Shown piece by piece: positions 34,681-47,237 of a DNA stretch of 64,000 nt. A model generated the notes under the pieces. It was not told the origin of the DNA. It did not search any database and saw only the letters and a list, made by a program, of their open reading frames with translations. How positions within the stretch are numbered: position 1 is the first letter of the stretch; each line of letters starts with the position of its first letter. A program made the translations under genes and the position numbers. The stretch is from Anthostomella pinea. Lineage: Eukaryota; Ascomycota; Sordariomycetes; Xylariales; Xylariaceae. The stretch is from assembly GCA_963556695.1 (NCBI GenBank), contig CAUWAG010000010.1, positions 1,178,001 through 1,242,000 on the forward strand, in the 5' to 3' direction.

Positions 34681-37074
34681 ATATCGAACGTCGCCAAGAG
34701 CAGCGGTCTAAATCGCGAGGGCGCAGATACGCCAGAAGCCGACAGCAAATGGCTCATGCCCAAGAAGAAGCGCGTCCGTCTAACGTACTCCCAGCGACGG
34801 GCGCCGCGCCAGCAGCAAGATGACCAGCCAGGCGAACGAGAAGATGGGGATGAGCGGCCGGCGGTTGTACAGAAAGCAGAGGTTCGGAGGAAGACCGTGA
34901 GATGCCTCCGCCACGATGGGCAGAGCAGTACGGCGTTCCGCGGCGAAATCATGGCACCCACGCCCTTACTGCGGCGCGCGCGTGGTCACATAGTACCCTC
35001 ACCTCTGCCTGTTGCGCGTAGCTCAGGGGAAGAGGAGCGATGCGAAGACAAGAGGCGAGAGCCCCGTACGAAGAGGAGCACCAGTACACGGAAGGCTCTG
35101 GATGGGCGTCTGGCGAAAATCCGTGTGAACTCACCAGCTGAAAGGTACAACGAACTCGAAGCGATATACAAGAGTCTTGAAGCGCTCCTGAAAGCCACAG
35201 CCCTGGACACGGCACAGACGCGAGGCCCACGGTCATTCTTGGATATGTGCTTGAGGAAGGTGCCGCAATACATCACTGAGCTCGACGCCTGGGAGAGGTG
35301 GGAGGCGGAGCAGAGCGGCACGATCACCACACTTGACGATGTCGACACCTCTGCTCAGATTTATAATGAGCTGGAGTCAATCGGGACGAACCAGGGGTGG
35401 AAACACCTTAGGGTCGTCGTGAGGGCAGATGGAGTCGAGGCAGCGAGGGAAGGCATTGCGGAAAGACTCTTCAGCGACGATTTCTCTCAGTTGCTGATAG
35501 ATCTCTGTATTCAGTCAGGCGCAGTGGCGGAAGCTGAGGAGCTCATGGCGGCCCTTGTCGACCGTCCATTTCCACTGCCGGCATCGCCAGAGAGCTCTTT
35601 TGCACAGTTCACGTCCCTCCAGCCCCTCACAGCTCTTAGTTCCTTCGCCACGAAAAGCGGTCGCGCGTCATACACTCTTCGTCAGTACTCAGTATTGTTA
35701 TCGAGTAAACACTTACCACAAGACTGGTTGGCAACCCCGGACTTTGAGCGGATATGGGGATCAGCTGCTCGAGCATTGTCAAGCAGAGAGGCTATTTGCG
35801 ACGTCATCAACTTCATGGTCGAGTCCATCTCGCTGATGTGCAGTCGAAAAAGGACCTTCACTGGTACCGCCGAGACTATTCAGTTGGAGAAGGACATGTT
35901 GGAAGCGAATCAGCGTACGCTGACGAGCGCCCTGACAATAGTCTCGGCCATGAGTCTGCTAGGCGAGAACGCAACTCAGACATCGCGCATCCGAGACGCA
36001 GATGTCTGCAAAGTTAGCCTCCTTGTCGACAGGCTCAAGTACATCCTCAAAGCATGCATAGCTGAGCTTGAGCCACAGGGACAAAGATATGTTGGCGCCA
36101 GGCTTGACCTGCTGTACTTGGCATTATTTCTTTCCTCGGGCAAAACTCAGGGAGAGACAGTCGCACGCTATGTCAAAAGAAGCATCGAGAATGCCACAAG
36201 ACAGCGTGACGCTCCCCGAGCGGCGAGAGGGAGTCCGACGCCAAACCAATACGACAGCATCGTCTCGCTCATAGCGTCTGTTGCACGAAGCTGCAGTCGC
36301 GGAACGTCCGTAGCGTCTCACCAATGTCTGGATGTCCTCTTCGAGCGACTAAATGTTATGGATATTGGCCACCAAGTTTTGGATAGCCTGAAGGCTGCAT
36401 CTGCCTTCTTACTTGCTCAACAGACCAACAACGTCAGGGATCTTATCTATGCCGAAAGTCTGTACCCGCATGCCAGATCGAAACCCGGAGACACGCACGA
36501 TAGGCGATCACTATTCACGGGCTACCGCTGGGAAGAGACTATTGGCGAATGGGTGACAGTCAGCCCCATTATGAAGAGACGGCAATCGAGAAAACGACAA
36601 CTCCAGGCGTCTACGGGGGACGAGGATGATGACAAACACGCCGAGCAGTCTCCGGCTCGCCCCACGAGCTTGGCGAGCTTGATGAGTCTCGGCACGAATA
36701 ACGTTCCAGATCTGAAAACAATACATGGCCACGACGTTCGTACGAAGAAACCTCATCAAATGGAGGCTGAACACGCTTCGAGGAAGCGAACGCGTCACTC
36801 ATTGGGCGAAACGCTTACGCCAATATCAGCATCCGCGGTGAACACACTTCTAGGCCAGGCCAGCGTCGTTGCCGTTTTGAAGGAACGGCCGTCCTCGATC
36901 CTCCATGACGAGCTCGCCGGGCAAGGGAAAGAGAACCGGGACCGAATGTTCGCCAGGAAGCCAAGGCGCAGCTCAGGGAAGCTCGTCCTGGGCACTAGGT
37001 CACGATCCAGCCTCTCGAGCCTACCGGACAAGGGACAGGCGGACATCTATAGCGATGACGAGCTCTGCCTATGA
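34459..37074 (+). CDS. conserved fungal protein of unknown function
   Basis: A single open exon of 871 aa starts at the first in-frame ATG (MSLDPYQTPSKPRR). I do not recognise a named family. The N-terminal 200 residues are disordered and basic, with a poly-serine run coded by TCA repeats (34648-34682). The middle (about 230-690) looks folded and helical, with leucine-rich amphipathic segments such as ERYNELEAIYKSLEALLKA and FSQLLIDLCIQSGAVAEAEEL. GYRWEETIGEWVTVSP at about 695-710 looks like a conserved motif. The tail is basic and Ser-rich (ASRKRTRHSLGETLTP, ARKPRRSSGKLVLG) with likely nuclear signals and an acidic end (YSDDELCL). A nuclear or chromosome-associated role is only a guess from composition. 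Confidence 0.85.
34648..34682 (+). repeat. TCA trinucleotide repeat inside a coding region
   Basis: About eleven ATC/TCA units code for a serine run near residues 64-75 of the protein. Such tracts often vary in length between strains. Confidence 0.9.
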
Positions 37075-38124
37075 GCATTTCTCAAGGCTCACCGTCGTTG
37101 TCGGGCGTTGTAGGAATGATGGGAGGAGAGAAGCAACGACCTGAAACCACGCCTCTGTAGGTAGACCAGATGCAGCCAGCTATCTTTGGGTGTGTGCCTG
37201 ATCTTTGTCCAATCGACGCTGAGATATCTGATTTGCATGTACATGAACGAATGATCTGAGTGTACGCCATGATAATTCTTTCAAGGGTGGGCGACGGGAT
37301 CAAGCTGAAGGTGTGTACCCTGAAACTGATCACGTATGTAGTGTTGTGGTGTTGTGGAGGGAGCTTCGCCTTCTCGTGCCGCAGACTTGGGGGAGCGGGG
37401 GGGGCAAGTCGGCATGGATTCCCAGGAAACCTCAACACCCTCGACCTTCCATCCGGCGCCGACGTGCGAAAAATGAATCTCAGTGTATCTGGCAGGTCTT
37501 TTGACGTTGGCTCGATCATGAGACTACGTCCACGCTGTCCAGCCGTGCTGCCGTGACGGATCTGCATACCAACAATCTACCTAATCCTTGCGTGCATCAG
37601 TGGAGTATCAGAGGATCGCCCATGAAACGGTCAGATACATCATCTCGTCTCAACCTGCAAATAGTCGGGTTCGCGTTCCACACTCGCTTCGGCATGCCTC
37701 AGTACAACGGGAATATTCATGGAAGTCGATGTGACTCTGGGGCTAGCCCGAGGCCGCCTGGGCCAATTGTGCGACTGGCTTACTCGCATGTGGTCGGCAT
37801 ATTCATTTTCTCTCGCTCGGTACCTTGGTGGCGGTGATGCAACGGCACAGCGAGATCATTCAGCCTCACGAATGCCCTAGCGCATCGACACATATCGCCA
37901 ATGCCATCGTGAATGCATCGTGGTGCCTCTCCCTCCTTGACCAAGCTGCCAGCTGGCGGTAGGCGATGCCGCGAATCGACGACAATGCATCGGGACGTTC
38001 GCGAGCTCCGTGCCCACGTCCGGGCATCGACATCGTAATCGTCTGCTGGCATGCATAATAAAGGCATTTGGACCCTTACAGCGTGACGTATGCGAACGCA
38101 TCAGTGCCCTCCACAGCCTTGACA

Positions 38125-38143
38125 GGGCCATATAATATGGCCC
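38125..38143. repeat. perfect 19-nt palindrome
   Basis: GGGCCATATAATATGGCCC has two perfect 9-bp arms around a central A. It is followed at once by another ATATTAT run. Function is unknown. Confidence 0.9.
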
Positions 38144-38207
38144 ATATTATACGCCACTCACACAAAACCTGGAGTATCCCGTCCGTAGCAACTTGCGGTT
38201 TGTGCTG

Positions 38208-38274
38208 ATCAGTGGAAGCCTCCGGTAATAATGAGAAGTGTCATGAGGTTGATGAAACTTGAGGCTCCACTGAT
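38208..38274. repeat. inverted repeat (hairpin-forming)
   Basis: ATCAGTGGAAGCCTC at 38208-38222 pairs with GAGGCTCCACTGAT at 38261-38274, leaving one bulged base and a 38-nt loop. It could be a degraded small element or chance. Confidence 0.7.
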
Positions 38275-40613
38275 GTTTCTGGCATGAGTTGGATTTCCGA
38301 ATTTCGGGCCCGGACATAGATCCTGTTGAACATGAACTGCCTTGTGGAGTTCTGTGCATGGAGTTGGGGGTTGTGTCACGCCACCACGAGCCCACAGATG
38401 CGAAGCGGCAGGATGCATATCTATGGCCAATTGGCAGGCTCTTCACGAATCGAGATACAGCCTAAATGAAGCGACCCCGCGAATATCTGTCAGACTAAGA
38501 GACTGGAAAGCCCAGCAGCTAGACGAGTCAAGGCGGTCTGATCAATGTGCCGGCGCATTGGCGGTGTTGATGCCGCGAAGCAACGTCTCTTGTCTGCGTG
38601 TGCCTCTCTCACAAGCGCGGTGTGCCTGTATAGTTCGATTGTATGTTTCACCGCGGCTCGGGGTGTCGTGTACAGCGGAACCGCCCTTGAAACATGACTA
38701 AAGTATGTGAGTAAGGTGTGAGGGTACGCAGACTGTCGTCGCGATGTCTGTTTGGACCCAATGTGGTATGAGAAGCCCAAGCCGCCCATTGCGGAGGCTG
38801 GTTGATCGCTGACGGCCCGTCAACGTCGGGCACAACATCGTGTCAACTGCTACAGTGGGTGCCCCTAATCCCGCATGTCCCATATCGCGCATATATTAGG
38901 GTTACCGCATATTTTCCTCGCTCCTGAATTTTTTAATAAGAGAAATCCTCAGATAACGCAGTACCGCATAACGCATACTTTTCCCCCGGAATACCAGGGT
39001 GTGCCTTGTGGTAGCGGTATCCAGAATGAGGACCAGGGTCACGATAGGTGGCTATTGGTCTGTATTCTGGAAGTTGCTTGATTGAAAGAAGGGATGGGTG
39101 GTGTCCCCATCCCAGAAGTAGCTATCATCCTAGTTGGGTACAAATCAGGTACAAACGGGTACCCGTTGGGCTCCAAGGTACCTTGTATCCTGGTTCGTGA
39201 CCCATCCGTCGTTGTGGCTGGAAAATGGTTGAGGAGCCACAACTGTAGATACCCGACTCACGACAGAGATGGAGAGGCGCATACGTGTAACGATGGTGTC
39301 ACGCCACCGGGTCCGGGGTAAAGGCTCTAACAAACGAAATCCTCGGTATGATTGTGATGGACCAGCACCGATGTCCGAACATGCAGCAGCAAGTGTGTCT
39401 GTCTGTCTACGGTAGACATTCGCAACTCGGTGTGTTTCTCAGGTATCGTCTCAGTCCACTGTGGGTGAAAATAATTGGAATTTGGAACGCGTTTTGTACG
39501 CAGAACACAGGGCGTTTCGGCGCCACGCAATCACGACAATTGTCGTGGACCTCGAGGCCGGAGAGAAGACTGCATTCGGATGCTGACGATGCCTGCAGCC
39601 CGCCCTAATGACAACTTCAAGCGCAGGTTAGTTTTCCGTGGTTTGACTTGCATGTGGCTGTCTGTGATGAATGGGCTGCCATTCGCCATGGGCTGGGCCG
39701 GCCGGGCGGCACGTGTCCCATCTAGAGGCCAGTCCCAGGTGTCTCACGCCGCCAATTGGCCCTTGAATCTTGACTGAGCCCAGACTGGCTCGTAGGCCCG
39801 CGAGGTTCTGACCCCTGTTCACCGAGGTGCGCTGGTGTCGTTTCATACAGACAGACTTGTCCACTTCTCGCGTGAGTCGCCCACATCTCGCAAGTCATGG
39901 CAGGTCCAGAATACACCAGGTCGGATGATATTGACAGCCCGACAGCGAGGCGTTCGCTTGTTCCTGCAGCAGCGGGAGACAGTTGTTGTCGTGCGGTGAT
40001 TCGATGTCATATCATGCCATCCCGGCAGCCACACCCAATTCTTCCTCCCGCCGAGCAGCAGCAGGTCCCTTGGTCCCCTGGTCCGCTTGCTTGGATCGGT
40101 TCCTCCGCCAATCTGCACTCGTCTGCCGTTGTGACAGTACCTTCCTCGCATTTGTGGTTCTGGTCATCTCCACCGAACCCCCCGGGGGCAACTCATATCT
40201 GCTACCTTTTTGGGGGTCTGACGATGAAGGCGAGAATCGACAGCCAGTCTCAGTTGACAAACGGCACGAATGCCCATGTCTAAGCCAGCCGGCCAGTCAG
40301 GCAACTTCCGTGAGGAAACACAGTGAAAGCAGAGGTAGAGGTAGGTATGCCTCAATCAGTTAATCCGCGTACAGGTACTCCTCCATGGATGTGTTGATTG
40401 TGAGCGTAACGGGAGCGTTGAAGGGTCTTCCCTGCTTTCAAGGTTCCTGGAAACTTGGTGTGGGGCAGGTTGTGGAGGCGAATTGAGGGGCAATGACCCA
40501 TCAACCCCGATTCGTTCCCCCGTCACGAGCGCTGGTAGCCTGTGGCAGGCCACTGACTAGCCTGTGAGCAGGGCTTTGTTCGTCACCCCCATTCGCTGGG
40601 CGCCAACACCTCA

Positions 40614-41310
40614 CTAATAAAAGCGCGTTGGTCCGTAATTGGGCCTCCTATATCTTGTGCACGGCCTTTGCTTGGCTTCAAGCCTCATGCATTCCAATCA
40701 ATCTCCTCATCTCCTCCCTCTTCCTGGCTTCTGTTTCTGTTTGAGTCTCGACAGCCTTCATTCCCTCACACACTCTCTTACAAGGAGCCCACCGAATCTG
40801 TGATCAGGTGCCACTCCGGACTGCGTTCTGCTTCATTCTTTCGGAACCGCTATCCCTGTACACTGAAGCACACCCACCTCGTATCATACATGTACATCCT
40901 CCCTCGCCCTCCCACACTCTCACATATCCATATTCAATTCCAACTAAGCCGCTTTCTTGGTCGGCCTTCTCATTCTCCCTCGATCTTCCCAGTCGCCTCA
41001 ACATTGTTCTCGAACCTTGACGTTGATCGGGCAAGGTTCATACACCTTAGGCCACCCGCGCTTCTTGGTTGTGTTCTCCTACAGCTGGCTGTTTACTCTC
41101 TTTCATTAGACATCGCCTGCCGCTCATCGAGTTGACCTCCCCCGGCTGCACCGTACATATTCACTCGGTATCCATGATCAACATCTTCGGACACGGGTTT
41201 TAAATAAAAGAACACCAAGGCTACCGGACACCTCTTGTCTCCGCTGCGCTTGAGTATTGACCGATTTTTGGATATCAACGACAAACAACCTGCGATTTCG
41301 AGTTATCATT
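40614..41310 (+). promoter_or_regulatory. probable core promoter and pyrimidine-rich leader of the ferric reductase gene
   Basis: A TAATAAAAG sequence near 40615-40623 is followed by a long CT-rich stretch (about 40660-41120) with few purine runs, the usual look of a fungal promoter and leader. No convincing GATA-type iron-repressor site was picked out by eye. Confidence 0.35.
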
Positions 41311-43112
41311 ATGGCGGAAGGAAAGGAAGCAGCTGGCGAGGGCCAGGCCACGGGCTGGACCCCGGAAATGGAGAACGAGTCCATGTCGAACTACCTCTTG
41401 ATCATCTGTGGTGCCGTGTCGGTCGCTCTTATCATATGGCGCGTCACAACCAGCATCCAACGATACGTCCGACACGTATCGAGTTTGACAAACGACACCC
41501 AACGATACTTCGCCAACCCTTCGTCCAAGTTTTCGTGGATCAAGAAGAACCTCCTCTATTCTCCTATGTTCCGAAAGCGCCACAACCGCGAGTTTCAGAT
41601 CAGCAGCGCCATCAACGTTGGTACGCTGCCAACGAGATTCCAGTTTCTGTTCCTGGTCGGATATGTCGCCACCAACGTCGCCTTCTGCGTCGTTAATATC
41701 CCTTTCGCCGAGAGCTTTGAGGATGCCGCCAAGCAGCTGCGAAACCGGAGCGGGACGCTGGCCACGGTCAACATGATCCCCTTGTTCGTCATGGCTGGAA
41801 GGAACAACCCGCTCATCGGTCTTCTCGGTATCTCGTTCGATACGTTCAACCTGTTGCACCGCTGGTTCGGCCGCATCGTGGCACTGGAGGCTGTCTGTCA
41901 CACTGTAGCCTTCTGGGCTGGATCTGCGGCGACGTCGGGATGGGCCGGCGCTTTCCAAACCACCTTCAAAGTCGAATACATGATGTGGGGCTTCGTCGTA
42001 TGTTGTGCTCGCGCTGAACTGGGAACTTATATTTTGCTAACCTCCATTAGGCCACTGCTGCATTCGTTGCATTATGTTTCCAGGCCTCGAGTATCTCAAG
42101 ACACGCGTTCTACGAGTCGTTCAAGATCATGCACATCGCACTCGCGGCCCTCGCAATTGTCGGACTCTGGTACCACTTGGATCTTAAGAAGCTCGAAGCC
42201 CTGAAATGGCTGGTTCCCGTCGTTCCCATCTGGATTATCGAAAGGTTCCTCCGCTTCGCTCGTGTCGCATACCACAATATCGGCAGCGGTGGCACCAAGA
42301 CCCTGGTCGAGGCTCTACCAGGCAATGCCGTTCGTGTGACGGTCAACATGGCCCGCCCCTGGACTTTCCGACCTGGACAGCACGCATACTTGTATATGCC
42401 GACTATCAGTTTCTGGCAGTCGCATCCGTTTTCGGTTGCGTGGAGTGAGGAGGCCCAGAGCATGACTTCGGACAAGCTGGCCATGAACCGGCAAGACGTG
42501 CTTGCCATGCGCAAGACCAGCATGTCGTTCGTCATCCGTGCCCGGACGGGTATGACCAACACCTTGTACAACAGGGCTGCCGCGTGTCCGGAGGGTCGCC
42601 TCGTCACCCGGTGTCTCGTTGAGGGGCCCTACGGTGGAGAGCACAGACTAGATTCGTATGGTACTGTGATGCTCTTTGCAGGTGGTGTCGGCATCACCCA
42701 CGCAGTGCCGCACGTTCGGGACCTGGTCGCCGGCTTTGCCAACGGCACAGTCGCCGCGCGCAAGGTTGTTCTCGTGTGGATCATCCAGAGCCCTGAGCAC
42801 TTGGAGTGGATCCGGCCGTGGATGACGGAGATCCTGTCCATGGACAGACGGCGCGAAGTGCTGCGCGTCATGCTCTTTGTGAGCCGGCCCCGTTCCACAA
42901 AGGAGATTCACAGCCCGTCGTCCACAGTCCAGATGTTCCCTGGCCGACCAAATATCGATACCCTCATGGGTATGGAGATGGAGAACCAGGTCGGCATGAT
43001 GGGCGTCACGGTCTGCGGGCCGGGCGCCCTCAGCGACGAGGTGCGACAAGCGGCGCGCGCCAAGCAGTACGATGGCTCCGTCGAGTTCATCGAGGAGGCC
43101 TTTTCGTGGTGA
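41311..43112 (+). CDS. ferric reductase-type transmembrane oxidoreductase (FRE/NOX family)
   Basis: Exons 41311-41997 and 42051-43112 flank a 53-nt intron (GTATGT...CATTAG) and encode 582 aa. The protein moves electrons from NAD(P)H through FAD and two haems across a membrane, typically reducing Fe(III) for uptake. The four expected haem histidines are present in pairs: H183/H197 (HRWFGRIVALEAVCH) and H257/H271 (MHIALAALAIVGLWYH). The FAD site is HPFS at 354-357, preceded by FRPGQHAYLYM. The nucleotide region includes GPYGG, LFAGGVGITHAVP and VCGPGALSDEVR near the end. There is a hydrophobic segment at about 27-45 and no clear cleavable signal. No multicopper oxidase or permease gene adjoins it, so a reductive iron-uptake operon-like pair is not seen here. 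Confidence 0.93.
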
Positions 43113-44706
43113 TTTCGTTTTCAATGCTTCGGCGTACGAGGTGCTTGGATTGTTAGAAGGGCCGTCCAGCGGGAGCGATGCCGCGTTGTACCTCATGGCT
43201 GTTGTTCGATTGTGCATAGTTTTCTTGGTTCGATATGACCGCTTCAGAAGTTCGTGTAGATACTTTTTCCTTTATGAAACTCCCGCTGCCTGTGACAGGC
43301 ATGGTGCAATGACAATAAACCAACGACATGAGTTGACATGGATTAGCGCCAGCTCAAGTACATGTTGACATGACATGAGATGCGTGGTCCACAAGGTATG
43401 TAGATCTGAAAGTTTACAAACTGCTCTGATGGTGAGTCTTCTGCTTTGGAAGGCTGGGCTTTGTTGATCAACGAAGCCCACCAATGGCTTCCATATTGAT
43501 ATCCCTTGAACACAAGACCTGCCCATGATGGTGGCTAGTAGTATCTGGAAACCACGATGCAACATTTTGAAATGAAATGGCAATTATGGTTTGAAGTTGA
43601 AAGAGACTTCCAAGATAATCGAACATATGATCGAACACATGATGACCTGCCGGCGTCGATACAATCAAACCTTATCGTTCCAGCAGGAAGGAATTGCAGG
43701 TGCTGCAGGTGCTGCTTCGTGTTATGCAGGGTCGCACACCGGGCCACCTGGCTGCCGCTGACGCCATTTGCATAACTTAAACGATCCTCCCGAGGTCCAA
43801 CATCACTCCTGACTTTCCAGCTACCTATCCTCGCCCACTGCGCACGTATCTCACCCTCAAACCTGATGTTGCAGTTCTATTGAAGCCGACCGGGTCATGA
43901 GACAGGCTGTGTTGGTGCTGTTGTCGACCTGCTCTGATAACGTCCGACCGTGTGACGCTTGGGCCAGCTGATGTGAGGCTGGAGACAGGCAGCCAGCCAG
44001 CTGAGAGGCAGCACTGGCAGTCTGGGCCCGAGCACCCCTGTCTGCCTGTGCCCCCAACGAGGACCCCGCGGGCTGACGCGGGTGACATAAGGTGGATGCC
44101 TCGTTGGCGTGCTGCGATGGACATGATCGATAATAACATCAACCCGTCTGAGAACATCTGAATTATTACTCACTCCCTAACACTTGGACGTCCGCCTATA
44201 ATCTCCTATCGAACTTAATCTATATCCCGGTTGTCTGGCTAGACTGCTTCTGTTTAGAGGTCTCTTCTCATCACTACCTTTACGTCGGTGGTTCAGCCTC
44301 ATTCCCCTAGCTCGCTCTCTAGCTTCCACTCATCACTCAACCCGCCACGACCCCGCCCCGTGCTGACCAGCTAGGACCTAGGCAGGAGGTAGACTCCCGA
44401 GGTCGCTTTCCCCAGGACCAACATTAATAACATTACTCTGAAGCTTGGAGGTAGAAGGAAAACCCTACGTCTCTCGTCTCTCGTCTCTCATCCCGACAGC
44501 CAACCCTCCGCCCAAGACGCCGCAGACATACGGACTTCCCGGTCCTCTCAACCACTCAATTCACGACCACACACCCTCGTTCGATCCTGCTCCTCCCGAA
44601 CATACCACTGCCGTTCGACTGCCGACTCCTTCGACAGTAACTCCGACCAGACCGACACACACACACACACATACCTACACACCCACCTCGTGGAGATCGG
44701 GCCACA
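43113..44706. other. intergenic region upstream of the Yippee gene
   Basis: No gene was recognised. The last 400 bases are C-rich with few Gs, as in a fungal leader, and include an AC dinucleotide run at 44655-44670 just before the start codon. Confidence 0.4.
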
Positions 44707-45358
44707 ATGGGTCTAGCATACAACACGTATCTCAACAGCAGCAGGATCTACGGATGCAAGAACTGCAAGGCGCACCTCGCGAACCATGAGGAAATAATCA
44801 GCCGTGTAAGGACGTGTCTGTTCCTTGTCCCCTATCGGGCTTCCGTTGCGATCACCTTCGAAGCCGATCCAGTATCATCCAGCTAGATGCCTCGTGGGGA
44901 CGGTCCCTTCGTACCAGTTTCAATCTTCAACCAACCTCCTCATACCATGCCATGGACAATAATCCAACTCAAAGTTGAGGATGAAGTTCAGAGCTCTATT
45001 TTTCCAAAATCTCCATGTCGTCCATCACCAACCCCGTCTCCTCTCTCACGCTCAGCAAGCATCTACCAAGCGGTTCCCCCAACAGAGACCAGACATACTG
45101 ACCCCTCTTCTCCTACCCCAATAGAACTTCCGAGGCCAACACGGCAAGGCGTACCTCTTCAACACGGTGGTAAACATCGACTCGGGCGAGCCGTCGGAGC
45201 GTAGCATGACGACGGGCCGCCACGTCGTGCGCGACATCACCTGCCGCCAGTGCAAGGACACGGTCGGCTGGAAGTACGACAAGGCCTTCGAGACCACCGA
45301 GAAGTACAAGGAGGGAAAGTTCATTCTCGAGGCCGAGCTGCTGTGTAATGTCAGCTAG
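44707..45358 (+). CDS. Yippee/Moh1 family zinc-binding protein
   Basis: Exons 44707-44805 and 45125-45358 encode 110 aa. Two CxxC pairs, C17/C20 and C73/C76, are 52 residues apart, exactly the C-X2-C-X52-C-X2-C pattern of the family, and would bind one zinc. Other family marks are HLANHEEIIS, FRGQHGKAYLFNTVVN and GWKYDKAFE...YKEGKFILE. Animal YPEL proteins associate with the centrosome or mitotic apparatus and with CTLH-type ubiquitin ligases. Yeast Moh1 is stress and stationary-phase related. The exact role here is unknown. The intron is 319 nt, several times longer than the others in this window; the exon ends were set by the conserved ISR/NFRGQHG junction. Confidence 0.93.
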
Positions 45359-47237
45359 ACGGACCGAGCGGACCCAAACGAGGCCCCAAGTTGGGCGTGA
45401 CAGCAGCTGGACACAGACGGCACAGCCGGGTATAGCTTTGCTGCTTATTCCATGTTGGCTATGTGTGGAGTTGACGTTGAAGCCTGCTCCTAGTGCTGCA
45501 ACCGACTAAGGATATGGGGAATGCTGGCCGGTCGTTTGCTACGGTCCGTCGACGGAGATTTGACAGATTATGGGAACTTGACCGCGGGGCTATTCTTTTT
45601 TCCCCATTGTTAGTCTTTTCGATAGGTAGGGAAGCTGGTTATGCATCGGGTCCGGCGTTCTCGGATTGGGCAGGATGGGACAGGACAGGACAGGACAGTA
45701 TGGGACTGGGAATTGTTTGTTGGATGGATCAACGGATGGACTTCTTCATAAGTAACGGCTATCTGGGGACCAGCCTGCACGGCGTCGGGAAGAAACATGA
45801 TGTTATATGGGAAGGGGGGCTCTGGTTCTTCCCACCGTATGTTTCTACACCAGACTTACACGGCCAAGAAAGTTATGAATAGAGGCAATTACTTCTTACT
45901 GGCTTCACTACCTACGAAGGATGTCGACTGGCGACATGTCTACCCGTGATCAGAAGATATAGTCGGACTACTGGTGTTGACCAAGTTACGAGTGTGTGTT
46001 GATCTTAGATTGCTGTCAGTAGTACAGCCAACGCAGGTGTCCGATAAAGGTACCGTAATTAAGGTACAGTCACCCTTCATAAGTCTCCGTCCGGCATGCC
46101 CCATTTAGTATTTAGACATTAGCGATATATTCATATTCATGGACTACCTAAGCGTCCTGAGATAAGCCGCTTGCTTGCATCTAGAAGGGTGTTTCTAATA
46201 CTTAACCTATTCCAGAGTCCTTATTCCATTTATGGGGAACATACCTATCCCCTCCTTTGGTGTACGGAGACCTATGAAGACTCAGTATGTATTTACTTGT
46301 ACAGAAGCAGCAAGGCCGGCTGTTAAGATCTTTCGGAATATATAAACACTACATCTTCGTATACCTAGGTAGTGACCAGAGTATTCCGAACATGGTCCAC
46401 AGCAGTCAAGGTATTGATGACTACCAGACAGCATGTGACCACCTGACCACCTACGTATATACACGTCTACGTCTCACACGCGATCTCAAACCACCTTACC
46501 TATCTACCCATACACACTGAAGCAGACAGAACAAGCCGTCGAATTACCCCGAGCTATCAGCGTAAAGCCATGTATGAATGTATCAGCGTACTTACTATAA
46601 CACGCCTAACTAATCCCTCAGACTTTGGCAGGCGCCTGACGTATCATAAGATCGCCTTAAGATACGGCCTTCAGTCGTGGAAATAGTGTCTGGAGTCTGT
46701 ATCCCTACGACGGGATGAGTTTGGATGGATGTGCTAACTCAGGTAATAGAGATTAGTTAGATGCTTGGTGTTGAGAGTACCTTAAGCACCAGTATGTCTG
46801 CTGGTCAAGATCGAGATGATACGAGAGCAACAACATCCTTAGACATCGTCATCATGCTCAAGTGCATACTCCCAATAATGCTCCGGACAAGCATTTCGAT
46901 GAAGACCAAGGCAACACAGCTTGCTCGGGTGTGAGTCGGTGATGCAACGCTTGATATTTCGAGTAATAGAAAGCAGACTAAGCATTCAAAATCCACATGC
47001 CCCTGAGCCCCCTATCCGAGCGTAAACCCCTAACGCCGTTCCAATGCATCCAGTAACAACGACTCAAACCCCATCTTCAAGCCTTGGAAAATATGCCAAT
47101 CGGTCCAACAATCGGTCCATGGCCGCAGTCTCGGTGTTGGCCGGAGGGCCGAAAAACTGATCCCCCCAATAAACCCACCTAACCCATCCGCCGAGCGACG
47201 CCGGAGAAATGGCATCAAGGTTCCTTAAGCCCCAGTC
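45359..47237. other. intergenic region between convergent genes
   Basis: I see no gene. A frame of 129 codons at 45493-45882 lies in the probable 3' region of the Yippee gene and includes the GGACA repeat; it resembles nothing known. The stretch 45950-46700 is comparatively AT-rich. Confidence 0.45.
45678..45697 (+). repeat. pentanucleotide repeat (GGACA)4
   Basis: Four perfect GGACA units lie in the 3' region of the Yippee gene. Confidence 0.9.

Larger units (their letters stand above)
37075..40613. other. gene-free region with palindromes
   Basis: No frame resembles a known protein. Small structural signals are the perfect palindrome at 38125-38143 and an inverted repeat at 38208-38274, listed separately. 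The last part likely belongs to the ferric reductase promoter. Confidence 0.4.

Noticed and set aside
34548..34961. Minus-strand frame with an aspartate run
   Set aside because: It is the antisense reading of the TCA repeat in the 871-residue protein.
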